A DNA stretch of 10,373 nt, taken from assembly GCA_902805995.1 (NCBI GenBank), contig CADCUU010000486.1, positions 1-10,373 on the forward strand. Reading direction: 5' to 3'. The notes beneath the pieces are model-generated. The model was given only the letters and a program-made list of their open reading frames with translations. It made no database searches and had not been told where the DNA came from. Each line of letters starts with the position of its first letter. The first letter of the stretch is position 1. The DNA is from an uncultured Rubellimicrobium sp. Its GTDB lineage: Bacteria; Pseudomonadota; Alphaproteobacteria; Rhodobacterales; Rhodobacteraceae. This document shows positions 1 to 6,286 of this stretch, piece after piece. The translations under genes and the position numbers were made by a program.

Positions 1-92
1 CCCGCCTGCGCCGCAAAATCGAGCCCGACCCCCGCCAGCCCCGCTACCTCCAGACGGTGCGCGGCGCGGGGTATCGGCTGTCCCCGGATTGA
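1..92 (+). CDS. OmpR/PhoB-family response regulator, C-terminal end (partial)
   Basis: Only the last 29 codons are present, in the frame starting at base 3, ending in TGA at 90-92. The peptide contains RKIEPDP followed by YLQTVRGAGYRL. This is the signature of the last recognition-helix turn and the C-terminal beta-hairpin wing of the OmpR/PhoB winged-helix DNA-binding domain; the form R-x-VRGxGYxL is nearly invariant in that family. The receiver domain and most of the DNA-binding domain lie upstream of the window, so neither the partner kinase nor the target can be named. The next gene points toward it (convergent), so any partner kinase is not directly downstream. Confidence 0.88.
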   Translation, partial: RLRRKIEPDPRQPRYLQTVRGAGYRLSPD

Positions 93-187
93 GGGGGCGT
101 CCGAGGGCGCGCCTCCCCCAGCGCCTGAGGGGCAAGATCAGCTTGGCAGATCAAACCTAGGAGTTCGTGAACAGCCCCCGGCGAAAG

Positions 188-212
188 CGGCCTCGAGGGG
201 GCCGCGAGGCCG
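188..212. terminator. Possible bidirectional terminator hairpin
   Basis: Bases 188-195 (CGGCCTCG) and 205-212 (CGAGGCCG) form a perfect 8-bp stem with a 9-base loop between two convergent genes. The location suits a shared terminator, but neither side has a clear T-run (GTTCGTCC on the + side). The call therefore rests on position and stem only. The rest of 93-234 holds nothing else I can name beyond two copies of AGATCA at 135-140 and 148-153. Confidence 0.35.
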
Positions 213-234
213 GTTCGTCCCGAGGGGCGCCGCC

Positions 235-780
235 CTAGCCGAAGCACTCCACCGGCAGGACCTCCGGCAGATTCCCCTCGCTCCACCCCCACAGGAGCGG
301 CGCGGCGGGCGCCTCCACCTCGCGCACCCCGCCGTCCGTCTCCACCACGCCCTGCCCCGACAGGAAGTTGAGGTCGCACCGCGCCCAGGAGGCGAGGTCC
401 AGCGTGTCGCGCCTCTCGTAGGTGATCCCCGCGACGCGCCAGCCGCCCTCCCGATGCGCGATGGTCAGCACCAACCGCCAGCGGTCGCGCCCGATCGCGT
501 CGTTCATGGAGGTGAGGAGCAGCGAGCCCCCCTCGTTTACGTCCAGCTCGGGTAGTTGCCCGAAGGCCCCGCCCGTCCAGGCCGCGCCCGGCACGACCCG
601 CTCCTGCCCGCCCTCGGTCACCACCAGATCGACGCTGCTCTCCGCGCCCTCGCGCAGCGTATAGGCCTCGACCACGCCGTCCCCATCCAGATCGGCCTCC
701 GCGAACCAGAGCGGCCGGGAGCCGTCCTCGGCCCAGGCAGGGCCGGCCAGCAGCGACAGGACAAGGAGAAGGCGACGCAT
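235..780 (-). CDS. Predicted secreted protein with DxDGDG loop, unknown function
   Basis: This is a 181-residue protein I do not recognise as a named family. Residues 1-17 look like a Sec signal peptide: MRR, then a Leu-rich core, then a PAWA|ED cleavage site of AxA type, so export to the periplasm is likely. Residues 30-38 read DLDGDGVVE, resembling the calcium-binding loops of EF-hand, dockerin or FG-GAP/VCBS-type proteins. The protein probably adopts a small beta-rich fold with alternating strands such as SVDLVVTEGG and WRLVLTIAHREGGWRVAGITYE. The mature form has just two cysteines, C135 and C179 (third residue from the end), which could form a disulfide. The start at 780 is chosen because it begins the signal peptide and has GGAG 5 bases upstream (CCGGAGTCCCCATG). 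The gene is divergent from the deacetylase-like gene across 54 bases. Calcium binding is an inference only. Confidence 0.8.
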   Translation of the reverse strand: MRRLLLVLSLLAGPAWAEDGSRPLWFAEADLDGDGVVEAYTLREGAESSVDLVVTEGGQERVVPGAAWTGGAFGQLPELDVNEGGSLLLTSMNDAIGRDRWRLVLTIAHREGGWRVAGITYERRDTLDLASWARCDLNFLSGQGVVETDGGVREVEAPAAPLLWGWSEGNLPEVLPVECFG

Positions 781-834
781 GGGGACTCCGGCGGTGGCTT
801 GTATCGGACGGCAAAAGGCCGTTTCCTGCCCGTC
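781..834. promoter_or_regulatory. Divergent intergenic region with small inverted repeat
   Basis: Only 54 bases separate the two divergent starts, so any promoters must lie here or inside the opposite gene. I see no convincing -35/-10 pair. The one structured element is a 5-bp inverted repeat, ACGGC (808-812) and GCCGT (818-822), with a 5-base AAAAG spacer. It could be a small operator, but is short enough to be chance. No Shine-Dalgarno is visible before the ATG at 835. Confidence 0.25.
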
Positions 835-1761
835 ATGTCCATGCCGGTAATCCTGACCCACCCCGACTGCGCGCTCCACCGGCCCCCCCAGGGCCACCCC
901 GAGCGGCCCGAGCGCTACGCCGCCGTCATGGCAGGCCTCGACAGCCTGTCCGTCGCGCGCGAGGAGGCGGAGGAGGCCACCGACGACGACCTCCTGCCCC
1001 TCCACCCCCAGGCCTATCTCGACGCCCTAGCGCGCAACGTTCCCACCGAGGGCCAGGTCGCTCTCGACCCCGACACATGGCTCTCGCCCGGCACCCTGCG
1101 CGCCGCCCGCCTTGGCGCCGGGGCCGCGCTGCGCGCCGTGGACGCGGTCATGGGTGGGGAGCACTTCAAGGCCTTCGTCGCCACCCGCCCGCCGGGCCAC
1201 CACGCGCTGGCGCGGACACCCATGGGCTTCTGCCTCTTCGGCAACGTGGCGCTGGCGGCGCGGCGCGCCATCGACCGGCATGGGGCGGAACGCGTCGCCA
1301 TCGTGGATTTCGACGTCCACCACGGCAACGGCACCCAGGCGCTGGTGGAGGACGACCCCCGCATCCTGTTCGTCTCCACCCACCAGTCCCCCTTCTGGCC
1401 CGGCACGGGGGAGGCGTCGGACCAGGGCCCCCATGGCAGCGTCCTGAACCTCCCCCTGCGCGCGGGCACGACTGGCGCCACCTTCCGCAAGGTGATTGCC
1501 GACCACGTCCTGCCCAGGCTCGACGCCCACCGCCCCGACCTCCTCCTCATCTCGGCGGGCTTCGACGCCCACAAGGACGACCCCCTGGGCGGCCTCGCCC
1601 TCGACACCGGGGATTTCGCCTGGGTCAGCACCGCTCTCTGCGAGGTGGCGGAGCGGCATGCGAAGGGCCGGGTGGCCTCCGTCCTCGAAGGCGGTTATGA
1701 CCTCGATGCTCTGCGCGATGGTGTCAGGGCGCATGTGGCCGCGCTAGGGGGGCAAGGATGA
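835..1761 (+). CDS. Class II histone-deacetylase-like / acetoin-utilisation family hydrolase
   Basis: A 308-residue zinc-dependent deacetylase of the arginase/deacetylase fold. Members remove acetyl groups from acetyl-lysine or acetylpolyamines; the substrate here is unknown. The whole active site is present (numbering from ATG 835): the histidine pair H122/H123 in RPPGHHA; the zinc-ligand loop DFDVHHGNG with D160 and H162; the third ligand D244 in SAGFDAHKDDPLGG; and the transition-state tyrosine Y288 in EGGYDLDAL. VSTHQSPFWPGTG and an N-terminal HPERPERY are also typical. Length matches bacterial class II-like enzymes, so it should be active. The start could equally be ATG 841 (two residues shorter); neither has a clear Shine-Dalgarno, but the conserved THPDC...HPERPERY stretch begins right after. 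It heads an operon with xseB, ispA and dxs, and its stop overlaps the xseB start by 4 bases (ATGA). Confidence 0.93.
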   Translation: MSMPVILTHPDCALHRPPQGHPERPERYAAVMAGLDSLSVAREEAEEATDDDLLPLHPQAYLDALARNVPTEGQVALDPDTWLSPGTLRAARLGAGAALRAVDAVMGGEHFKAFVATRPPGHHALARTPMGFCLFGNVALAARRAIDRHGAERVAIVDFDVHHGNGTQALVEDDPRILFVSTHQSPFWPGTGEASDQGPHGSVLNLPLRAGTTGATFRKVIADHVLPRLDAHRPDLLLISAGFDAHKDDPLGGLALDTGDFAWVSTALCEVAERHAKGRVASVLEGGYDLDALRDGVRAHVAALGGQG

Positions 1762-1994
1762 ACGAGATCGCCGAGATGACCTTCGAGCAGGCCCTGGCCG
1801 AACTCGAATCCGTCGTGACCCGGCTGGAGCGCGGCGATGTGGCGCTCGACGAATCCATCGCGCTCTACGAACGCGGAGCGCTCCTGCGCAAGCGCTGCCA
1901 GGACAAGCTCGCCGAGGCCGAGGAGAAGGTGTCGCGCATCACCCTGGGCGACGGCGGAGCGCCCACCGGCACCCAGCCCTTCGACGCGGGCTGA
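1758..1994 (+). CDS. xseB: Exodeoxyribonuclease VII small subunit
   Basis: A 78-residue protein with the XseB signature: TFEQALAELESVVTRLERGD, then LDESIALYERGALLRKRCQDKLAEAEEKV, then a short variable acidic/Gly-rich tail. Several XseB chains bind the large subunit XseA to form exonuclease VII, a cytosolic enzyme that degrades single-stranded DNA to short oligonucleotides in repair and recombination. The fold is two helices forming a coiled coil, consistent with the heptad-like spacing at about residues 10-60. Length is typical for the family. xseA is not in this window, which is usual. The ATG overlaps the preceding TGA, so translation is probably coupled to the deacetylase-like gene; a G-run at 1747-1752 can serve as ribosome site. 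The xseB-ispA-dxs order is widespread in proteobacteria. Confidence 0.95.
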   Translation: MNEIAEMTFEQALAELESVVTRLERGDVALDESIALYERGALLRKRCQDKLAEAEEKVSRITLGDGGAPTGTQPFDAG

Positions 1995-1998
1995 GGGG

Positions 1999-2907
1999 AT
2001 GGGCGGCGCGCTGCCCCTGGCCTCCGCGCCGGACGCGGGGCCCCGGACGTTCGATTCCACGCTGGCCCGGGCCCGCGACCTCGCCTTTGCCGAGCTGACC
2101 CGCGCCCTCGCCGGGGAACCCGGCCCCGTGGCGCAGGCGATGCTCTACGCTTGCGAAGGGGGCAAGGGCCTGCGCGGCTTTCTCGTGCTCGAAAGCGCCC
2201 GCCTCCACGGCCTGTCGGAAGTTGAGGCTGCCCCCGCCGCCGCCGCCATCGAGGCGCTCCACGCCTATTCCCTCGTCCATGACGACCTGCCCTGCATGGA
2301 TGACGACGACCTGCGCCGGGGCCGCCCCACGGTTCACCGCAAGTGGGACGAGGCCGTGGCCGTGCTCGCAGGGGACGCGCTCCAGACCCTCGCCTTCGAG
2401 CTGGTGGCGAACGCCCCCCTGCCGCCCGAGCCGCGCCTCGCGCTCCTCCTAACTCTCGCGCAGGCCTCGGGCGTGCGGGGCATGGTCGGCGGCCAGATGC
2501 TCGACATCGCGGCCGAGACCGCGCCCGCGCCCCTGACGCTCCCCGAAATCACGGTCCTCCAGGCCCGCAAGACCGGGGCGCTCCTGTCCTGGTCCGCCGC
2601 CGCGGGCGCCCGCATGGCCGGGGCCGATGCTTCGGCGCTGCTCCGCTACGGCGACGCGCTGGGCCTCGCCTTCCAGATCGCGGACGACATCCTCGACGTG
2701 GAGGGCGACGCCGCCACGATTGGCAAGGCCGTGGCCAAGGACGCCGCCGCCGGCAAGGCCACCTTCGTCTCCCTCCTGGGGCTTGAGTCCGCCCGCGCCC
2801 GCGCCAGATCGCTGGTGGAGGAGGCCTGCGACGCCCTCGCCCCCTATGGGCCGGACGCCGACACCCTGCGCGAGGCCGCCCGCTTCGTCGCCGCCCGCCG
2901 GAAGTGA
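1999..2907 (+). CDS. ispA: Farnesyl diphosphate synthase (short-chain trans-prenyltransferase)
   Basis: A 302-residue cytosolic enzyme that condenses isopentenyl diphosphate with dimethylallyl and then geranyl diphosphate to give C15 farnesyl diphosphate, precursor of quinone tails, undecaprenyl phosphate and carotenoids. Both magnesium-binding Asp-rich motifs are present: the first from D95 ([10 protein letters not shown], the four-spacer DDx4D form of bacterial IspA) and the second from D229 (DDILD). The isopentenyl-diphosphate site reads GGKGLRG around K56/R59, where most relatives have GKRLRP; the first arginine and the proline differ. VGGQMLDI and TGALL are conserved. The start at 1999 is 4 bases after the xseB stop. 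A GAGG overlaps that stop and lies only 2 bases from the ATG, an unusually short spacing, so translation probably depends on re-initiation from xseB. The N-terminus is about ten residues longer than in E. coli IspA. Confidence 0.94.
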   Translation: MGGALPLASAPDAGPRTFDSTLARARDLAFAELTRALAGEPGPVAQAMLYACEGGKGLRGFLVLESARLHGLSEVEAAPAAAAIEALHAYSLVHDDLPCMDDDDLRRGRPTVHRKWDEAVAVLAGDALQTLAFELVANAPLPPEPRLALLLTLAQASGVRGMVGGQMLDIAAETAPAPLTLPEITVLQARKTGALLSWSAAAGARMAGADASALLRYGDALGLAFQIADDILDVEGDAATIGKAVAKDAAAGKATFVSLLGLESARARARSLVEEACDALAPYGPDADTLREAARFVAARRK

Positions 2908-2911
2908 TGCC

Positions 2912-4852
2912 ATGACCGAGCCCCATCTCCCCCGCACGCCGCTCCTCGACCGGGTCCGCAACCCCGCCGACCTGCGCCGCCTGTCAGACGCCGACCTGCG
3001 GCGCGTGGCCGACGAGCTTCGGGCCGAGACCATCTCCGCCGTGTCCGTCACCGGCGGGCATCTCGGCGCGGGCCTGGGCGTGGTGGAGCTGACCGTCGCG
3101 CTGCATGCCGTGTTCGAGACCCCGCGCGACCGTCTGATCTGGGACGTGGGCCACCAGGCCTACCCGCACAAGATCCTCACCGGCCGCCGCGACCGCATCC
3201 GCACGCTCCGCCAGAAGGACGGCCTCTCGGGCTTCACCAAGCGTTCCGAATCCCCCTACGACCCCTTCGGCGCGGCCCATTCCTCGACCTCCATCTCCGC
3301 CGCCCTGGGCCTCGCCGTGGCGCGCGACCTCGGGGCCGAGGCTCCGGACGGCTGCGGCCTGGGCGACGCCATCGCGGTGATCGGCGACGGCTCCATCAGC
3401 GCCGGCATGGCCTACGAGGCGATGAACAACGCGGGCCATCTGGGCTCGCGCCTGTTCGTCATCCTCAACGACAACGAGATGTCGATCGCGCCCCCCGTGG
3501 GGGCCATGTCCGCCTATCTGTCACGCCTTTACGCGGGGGAGCCGTTCCAGGACCTCCGCGCCGCCGCCAAGGCTGCGGCCCACCTCCTCCCTCCGCCGCT
3601 GCGCGAAGGGGCCAAGCGGGCCAAGGACGCGCTCAAGCACCTCGCCGTGGGCCACGGCACGCTGTTCGACGAGCTGGGCTTCTCCTATGTCGGCCCCATC
3701 GACGGGCATGACATGGACTCGCTCCTCGCCGTCCTGCGCACCGCGCGGGCGCGGGCCGATGGGCCGGTGCTGATCCATGTCCTGACGAAAAAGGGCAAGG
3801 GCTACGCCCCCGCCGAGACCGCGCGGGACAAGGGCCACGCCACCAATAAGTTCGACGTCGTGACGGGCGCGCAGGCCAAGGCCCCGTCCAACGCGCCCTC
3901 CTACACCAACGTCTTTGCCGACGCCCTGGTCCGCGCCGCCCAGAAGGACCGCGGCATCGTCGCCGTCACCGCCGCCATGCCCGACGGCACGGGCCTGTCC
4001 AAGTTCGCGGAGCGTTTCTCCGACCGCTGCTTCGATGTCGGCATCGCCGAGCAGCACGCCGTCACCTTCTCCGCCGGGATGGCCGCCGGGGGTCTCAAGC
4101 CTTTCTGCGCGATCTACTCGACCTTCCTCCAGCGCGGCTACGATCAGGTCGTCCACGACGTGGCGATCCAGCGCCTCCCCGTCCGCTTCGCCATCGACCG
4201 CGCCGGGCTGGTGGGCGCGGACGGGGCGACCCATGCGGGCAGCTTCGACGTGGCCTTCCTCGCCAACCTCCCCGGCTTCGTCGTCATGGCCGCTGCGGAC
4301 GAGGGCGAACTCGCCCGCATGGTCGTGACCGCCGCCGCCCACGACACGGGCCCCATCGCCTTCCGCTTCCCCCGGGGCGAAGGCGTGGGGGTGGAGATCG
4401 ACTGGGAGGCCCCGCCACTGGAGATCGGCCGTGGCCGCACCGTCCGTGAAGGTTCCGGCGTGGCGCTCCTGTCCTTCGGCACCCGCCTGCAGGAGGCTCT
4501 CAAGGCCGCCGAGGCGCTGGAGGCGCGCGGCATCCGCCCCACGGTCGTGGACGCCCGCTTCGCCAAGCCGCTCGACCGCGACCTGATCCTTCGCCTCGCC
4601 GCGACCCACGACGCGCTCATCACCCTGGAGGAAGGCGCTGTCGGCGGCTTCGGCTCCCACGTCGCCCAGCTTCTCGCGGAGGGGGGCGCCTTCGACGGCG
4701 GCCTGTGCTTCCGCAGCATGACCCTCCCCGACACCTTCATCGACCATGCCAGCCCCCGCGACATGTACGCGACCGCAGGCCTCAACGCCGACGACATCGA
4801 GCGGAAGGTGCTGGAGGTGCTGGGCGTCACCGTGATGCGCGGGCGGGCGTAA
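2912..4852 (+). CDS. dxs: 1-deoxy-D-xylulose-5-phosphate synthase
   Basis: A 646-residue, full-length thiamine-diphosphate enzyme that joins pyruvate and glyceraldehyde 3-phosphate to 1-deoxy-D-xylulose 5-phosphate, releasing CO2. This is the first step of the MEP isoprenoid pathway, and the product also feeds thiamine and pyridoxal synthesis. Visible landmarks: H50 in [14 protein letters not shown]81 in [16 protein letters not shown]; the cofactor/Mg motif GDG at 158-160 followed by [15 protein letters not shown]; the catalytic glutamate E380 in [13 protein letters not shown]; and [15 protein letters not shown] from D429. The C-terminal transketolase domain ([12 protein letters not shown] and DTFIDHAS) is complete. 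GGAAG at about 2900-2904 gives a well spaced ribosome site, and the ATG is 4 bases after the ispA stop. It is the last gene of the operon; terC converges on it from the other side. Confidence 0.97.
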   Translation: MTEPHLPRTPLLDRVRNPADLRRLSDADLRRVADELRAETISAVSVTGGHLGAGLGVVELTVALHAVFETPRDRLIWDVGHQAYPHKILTGRRDRIRTLRQKDGLSGFTKRSESPYDPFGAAHSSTSISAALGLAVARDLGAEAPDGCGLGDAIAVIGDGSISAGMAYEAMNNAGHLGSRLFVILNDNEMSIAPPVGAMSAYLSRLYAGEPFQDLRAAAKAAAHLLPPPLREGAKRAKDALKHLAVGHGTLFDELGFSYVGPIDGHDMDSLLAVLRTARARADGPVLIHVLTKKGKGYAPAETARDKGHATNKFDVVTGAQAKAPSNAPSYTNVFADALVRAAQKDRGIVAVTAAMPDGTGLSKFAERFSDRCFDVGIAEQHAVTFSAGMAAGGLKPFCAIYSTFLQRGYDQVVHDVAIQRLPVRFAIDRAGLVGADGATHAGSFDVAFLANLPGFVVMAAADEGELARMVVTAAAHDTGPIAFRFPRGEGVGVEIDWEAPPLEIGRGRTVREGSGVALLSFGTRLQEALKAAEALEARGIRPTVVDARFAKPLDRDLILRLAATHDALITLEEGAVGGFGSHVAQLLAEGGAFDGGLCFRSMTLPDTFIDHASPRDMYATAGLNADDIERKVLEVLGVTVMRGRA

Positions 4853-5018
4853 AGCCAGAACGGTCCTGACCGTCGAGGAGACCGCGCCCCCGCGCCGGGG
4901 CTGGCCGATCCGTGTCATGTAGGCAGGAACCCCTGCGGCGACCTGTCCCTAATCAGGACGGGGCAGCCGTTGGCCGTGCAGCCCCCTTTGGGACGCGTTT
5001 CACCAAAGACCGCCAGAA
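4853..5018. other. Convergent intergenic stretch between dxs and terC
   Basis: I see no gene here. There are small GC-rich hairpins: ACGGTC/GACCGT just after the dxs stop (4859-4872), and GCAGG/CCTGC at 4923-4927 and 4932-4936. None is followed by a T-run on the + strand, so a dxs terminator cannot be assigned with confidence. Transcription of dxs may end by Rho, or at the palindrome at 5024-5051. Confidence 0.4.
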
Positions 5019-5051
5019 ACGAAAACGCCCGGGCGCTCAGACCCGGGCGTT
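5019..5051 (-). terminator. Rho-independent terminator of terC
   Basis: A perfect 10-bp stem, AACGCCCGGG (5024-5033) and CCCGGGCGTT (5042-5051), has an 8-base loop. Read on the minus strand, the stem runs straight into TTTTCGTTTC, a good U-rich tail. It lies 25 bases after the terC stop codon. On the + strand the stem is followed by CCACTCTCTC with no T-run, so it mainly serves terC, though it may also slow transcription coming from dxs. Confidence 0.88.
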
Positions 5052-5076
5052 CCACTCTCTCACAAGGTCGGAAACC

Positions 5077-6087
5077 TTACTCCGCCGTCAGCGCCTTGCC
5101 GCCATGACCGTCGTGGTCGCCGCCCCGCGTCTTCCACAGCGAGAACACCACGCCCGCGCCCAGGATGGCAAAGGTGATGGCCAGCGACCAGCTCGCGGGG
5201 AACTTCTCCCAGCCCATCAGGTCGGCCACGAAGATCTTGGAGCCGATGAACACGAGCAGCACCGACAGCGCGTACTTCAGGTAGTGGAAGCGGTGGAGGA
5301 TCGCCGCCAGTGCGAAGTAGAGCGCCCGCAGGCCCAGGATCGCGAAGATGTTCGACGTGTAGACGATGAACGGGTCCGAGGTGATCGCGAACACGGCGGG
5401 CACCGAGTCCACGGCAAAGACCACGTCCGCGATCTCGATCAGCACCAGCGCCAGGAACAGCGGCGTGGCGAAGCGCACCATCCGGCCCTTGGCATCGGGC
5501 TTCTTCACGAAGAAGTCCGACCCGTGCAGCTCCTCGGTGACGTTCATGCGGCGCTTGAGCAGCTTCAGGACGGGGTTCTGGGAGATGTCCATCTCCTTCT
5601 CGTCCGTCATCATCATCTTGACGCCGGTGAAGATCAGGAAGACCGCGAAGATATAAAGGACCCAGGAATACTGGGCCACCAGCGTCGCGCCGAGGCCGAT
5701 CATGATGGCCCGCAGCAGGATCACGCCCAGGATGCCCCAGAACAGCACGCGGTGCTGGTACTGCCGCGGGATGGCGAAGTAACCGAAGATCATCGCGATG
5801 ACGAAGACGTTGTCCATCGCCAGCGTCTTCTCGACGACAAAGGCGGTCAGGTACAGCGCCGTGGCGCCGGGCACCGTGTCCTCCAGCTGCCACCAGACGA
5901 AGCCGGAGAAGAGCACGCCCATGGCGATGTACATGGCCGACAGCTTGAGGCTTTCGGTCACGCCGATCTCATGGTCGTCCTTGTGGAGCACTCCCAGGTC
6001 AAAGACCAGGAGCGCCACGACGATGGAGATGAAGAGCAGCCACATCCAGACGGGCGTGCCCATGAACAGGGATAATAGGAGTTCCAT
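5077..6087 (-). CDS. TerC/Alx-family integral membrane protein, probable metal (Mn) transport role
   Basis: A 336-residue polytopic inner-membrane protein of the TerC family, which includes E. coli Alx and tellurite-resistance TerC. Recent work on the family points to manganese export or metal loading of exported proteins; that role is assigned here by family only. It has about nine hydrophobic segments in two related halves. Conserved acidic intramembrane residues are present: D30 (VFDLGVL), E86/K87 and D92 (VEKTLAMDNVFV), E218 and D221 (LIEIADVVFAVDSVPA), D227, then TSDPFIVYTSNIFAILGLRALYF. A cytoplasmic loop at about 161-205 is charged. The tail RGGDHDGHGG (321-330) is His/Asp-rich and might bind metal. 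The ATG at 6087 is chosen because GAGG (6097-6094) sits 6 bases before it and the hydrophobic first segment follows. The gene is transcribed separately from the SDR gene upstream, behind a terminator and a structured leader. Confidence 0.92.
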   Translation of the reverse strand: MELLLSLFMGTPVWMWLLFISIVVALLVFDLGVLHKDDHEIGVTESLKLSAMYIAMGVLFSGFVWWQLEDTVPGATALYLTAFVVEKTLAMDNVFVIAMIFGYFAIPRQYQHRVLFWGILGVILLRAIMIGLGATLVAQYSWVLYIFAVFLIFTGVKMMMTDEKEMDISQNPVLKLLKRRMNVTEELHGSDFFVKKPDAKGRMVRFATPLFLALVLIEIADVVFAVDSVPAVFAITSDPFIVYTSNIFAILGLRALYFALAAILHRFHYLKYALSVLLVFIGSKIFVADLMGWEKFPASWSLAITFAILGAGVVFSLWKTRGGDHDGHGGKALTAE

Positions 6088-6090
6088 TAG

Positions 6091-6189
6091 CGACCTCGCG
6101 TTTGCATCACACGCGCTACGGAGGTCCGGCGAAGGGGGCCATGACATCGAGCGCACTCGATGCGGTCCGACATCACGACGCGAGGTCGT
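6091..6189 (-). promoter_or_regulatory. Structured terC 5' leader with Shine-Dalgarno-sequestering helix
   Basis: In the minus-strand transcript, CGACCUCGCGU (6188 to 6178) is perfectly complementary over 11 bp to ACGCGAGGUCG (6101 to 6091). The second arm contains the entire Shine-Dalgarno GAGG (6097-6094). The 76-base interval holds another perfect hairpin, CAUCGAG/CUCGAUG with a 4-base loop (6145-6162). The 5' arm can alternatively fold on itself as ACGAC/GUCGU (6189-6185 with 6179-6175), which would release the ribosome site. A second anti-Shine-Dalgarno, GACCUC, lies at 6126-6121. The layout is that of a translational on/off RNA switch. No ligand is known, and I could not match it to the yybP-ykoY Mn riboswitch motif. 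Confidence 0.5.
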
Positions 6190-6213
6190 CAGAGGGGCCC
6201 GGTCCGCAAGGGG

Positions 6214-6242
6214 GATATCGGGCAACCCTGCGTCAGGTTCAA
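6214..6242 (-). promoter_or_regulatory. Weak candidate terC promoter
   Basis: On the minus strand TTGAAC (6242-6237) and GATATC (6219-6214) are separated by 17 bases. The first matches four of six -35 positions; the second is a poor -10. Transcription would then start near 6207 and give a leader of about 120 bases that includes the whole structured region. It also lies just downstream of the SDR terminator, as expected for an independent transcript. Base composition makes this tentative. Confidence 0.3.
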
Positions 6243-6254
6243 CCCCGGGCCGCG

Positions 6255-6277
6255 AAAAATCGTCACGGGCGCGTGAC
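6255..6277 (-). terminator. Rho-independent terminator of the SDR gene
   Basis: On the minus strand GTCACG, a CGCC loop and CGTGAC form a 6-bp GC-rich stem (6277-6262) followed by GATTTTTCG, a five-T tail. It begins about ten bases after the SDR stop codon, the usual place. It separates the SDR transcript from terC downstream. Confidence 0.75.
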
Positions 6278-6286
6278 CTCCGCGCC

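Noticed and set aside
556..834. Upstream extension of the deacetylase-like gene to an ATG at 556
   Set aside because: The added residues overlap the divergent secreted-protein gene and match nothing in the family, whose conserved N-terminus begins just after ATG 835/841.
1837..1998. Upstream start for ispA inside xseB
   Set aside because: The extra residues are an Arg/Ser/Ala-rich out-of-frame reading of xseB. ATG 1999 directly after the xseB stop fits the family length.
3521..4918. Long minus-strand open frame across dxs
   Set aside because: Also antisense to an unambiguous gene. Its translation is Gly/Ala/Val/His-rich without motifs, so it is a shadow of dxs codon use.
4859..4936. dxs terminator
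   Set aside because: The small hairpins here (6 bp or less) have no T-run on the + strand, so I could not support the call.
4912..6075. Plus-strand open frame rich in His/Gln/Asp opposite terC
   Set aside because: It is the antisense reading of a clear TerC membrane protein; the repetitive charged composition is the complement of hydrophobic codons.
6088..6286. yybP-ykoY manganese riboswitch upstream of terC
   Set aside because: I looked for the conserved GGGGAGUA loop and the ACCUUUGCC-type partner in the leader downstream of the SDR terminator and did not find them. A GGGGGAGTGAGG occurs only in the end of the SDR coding region, before the terminator.
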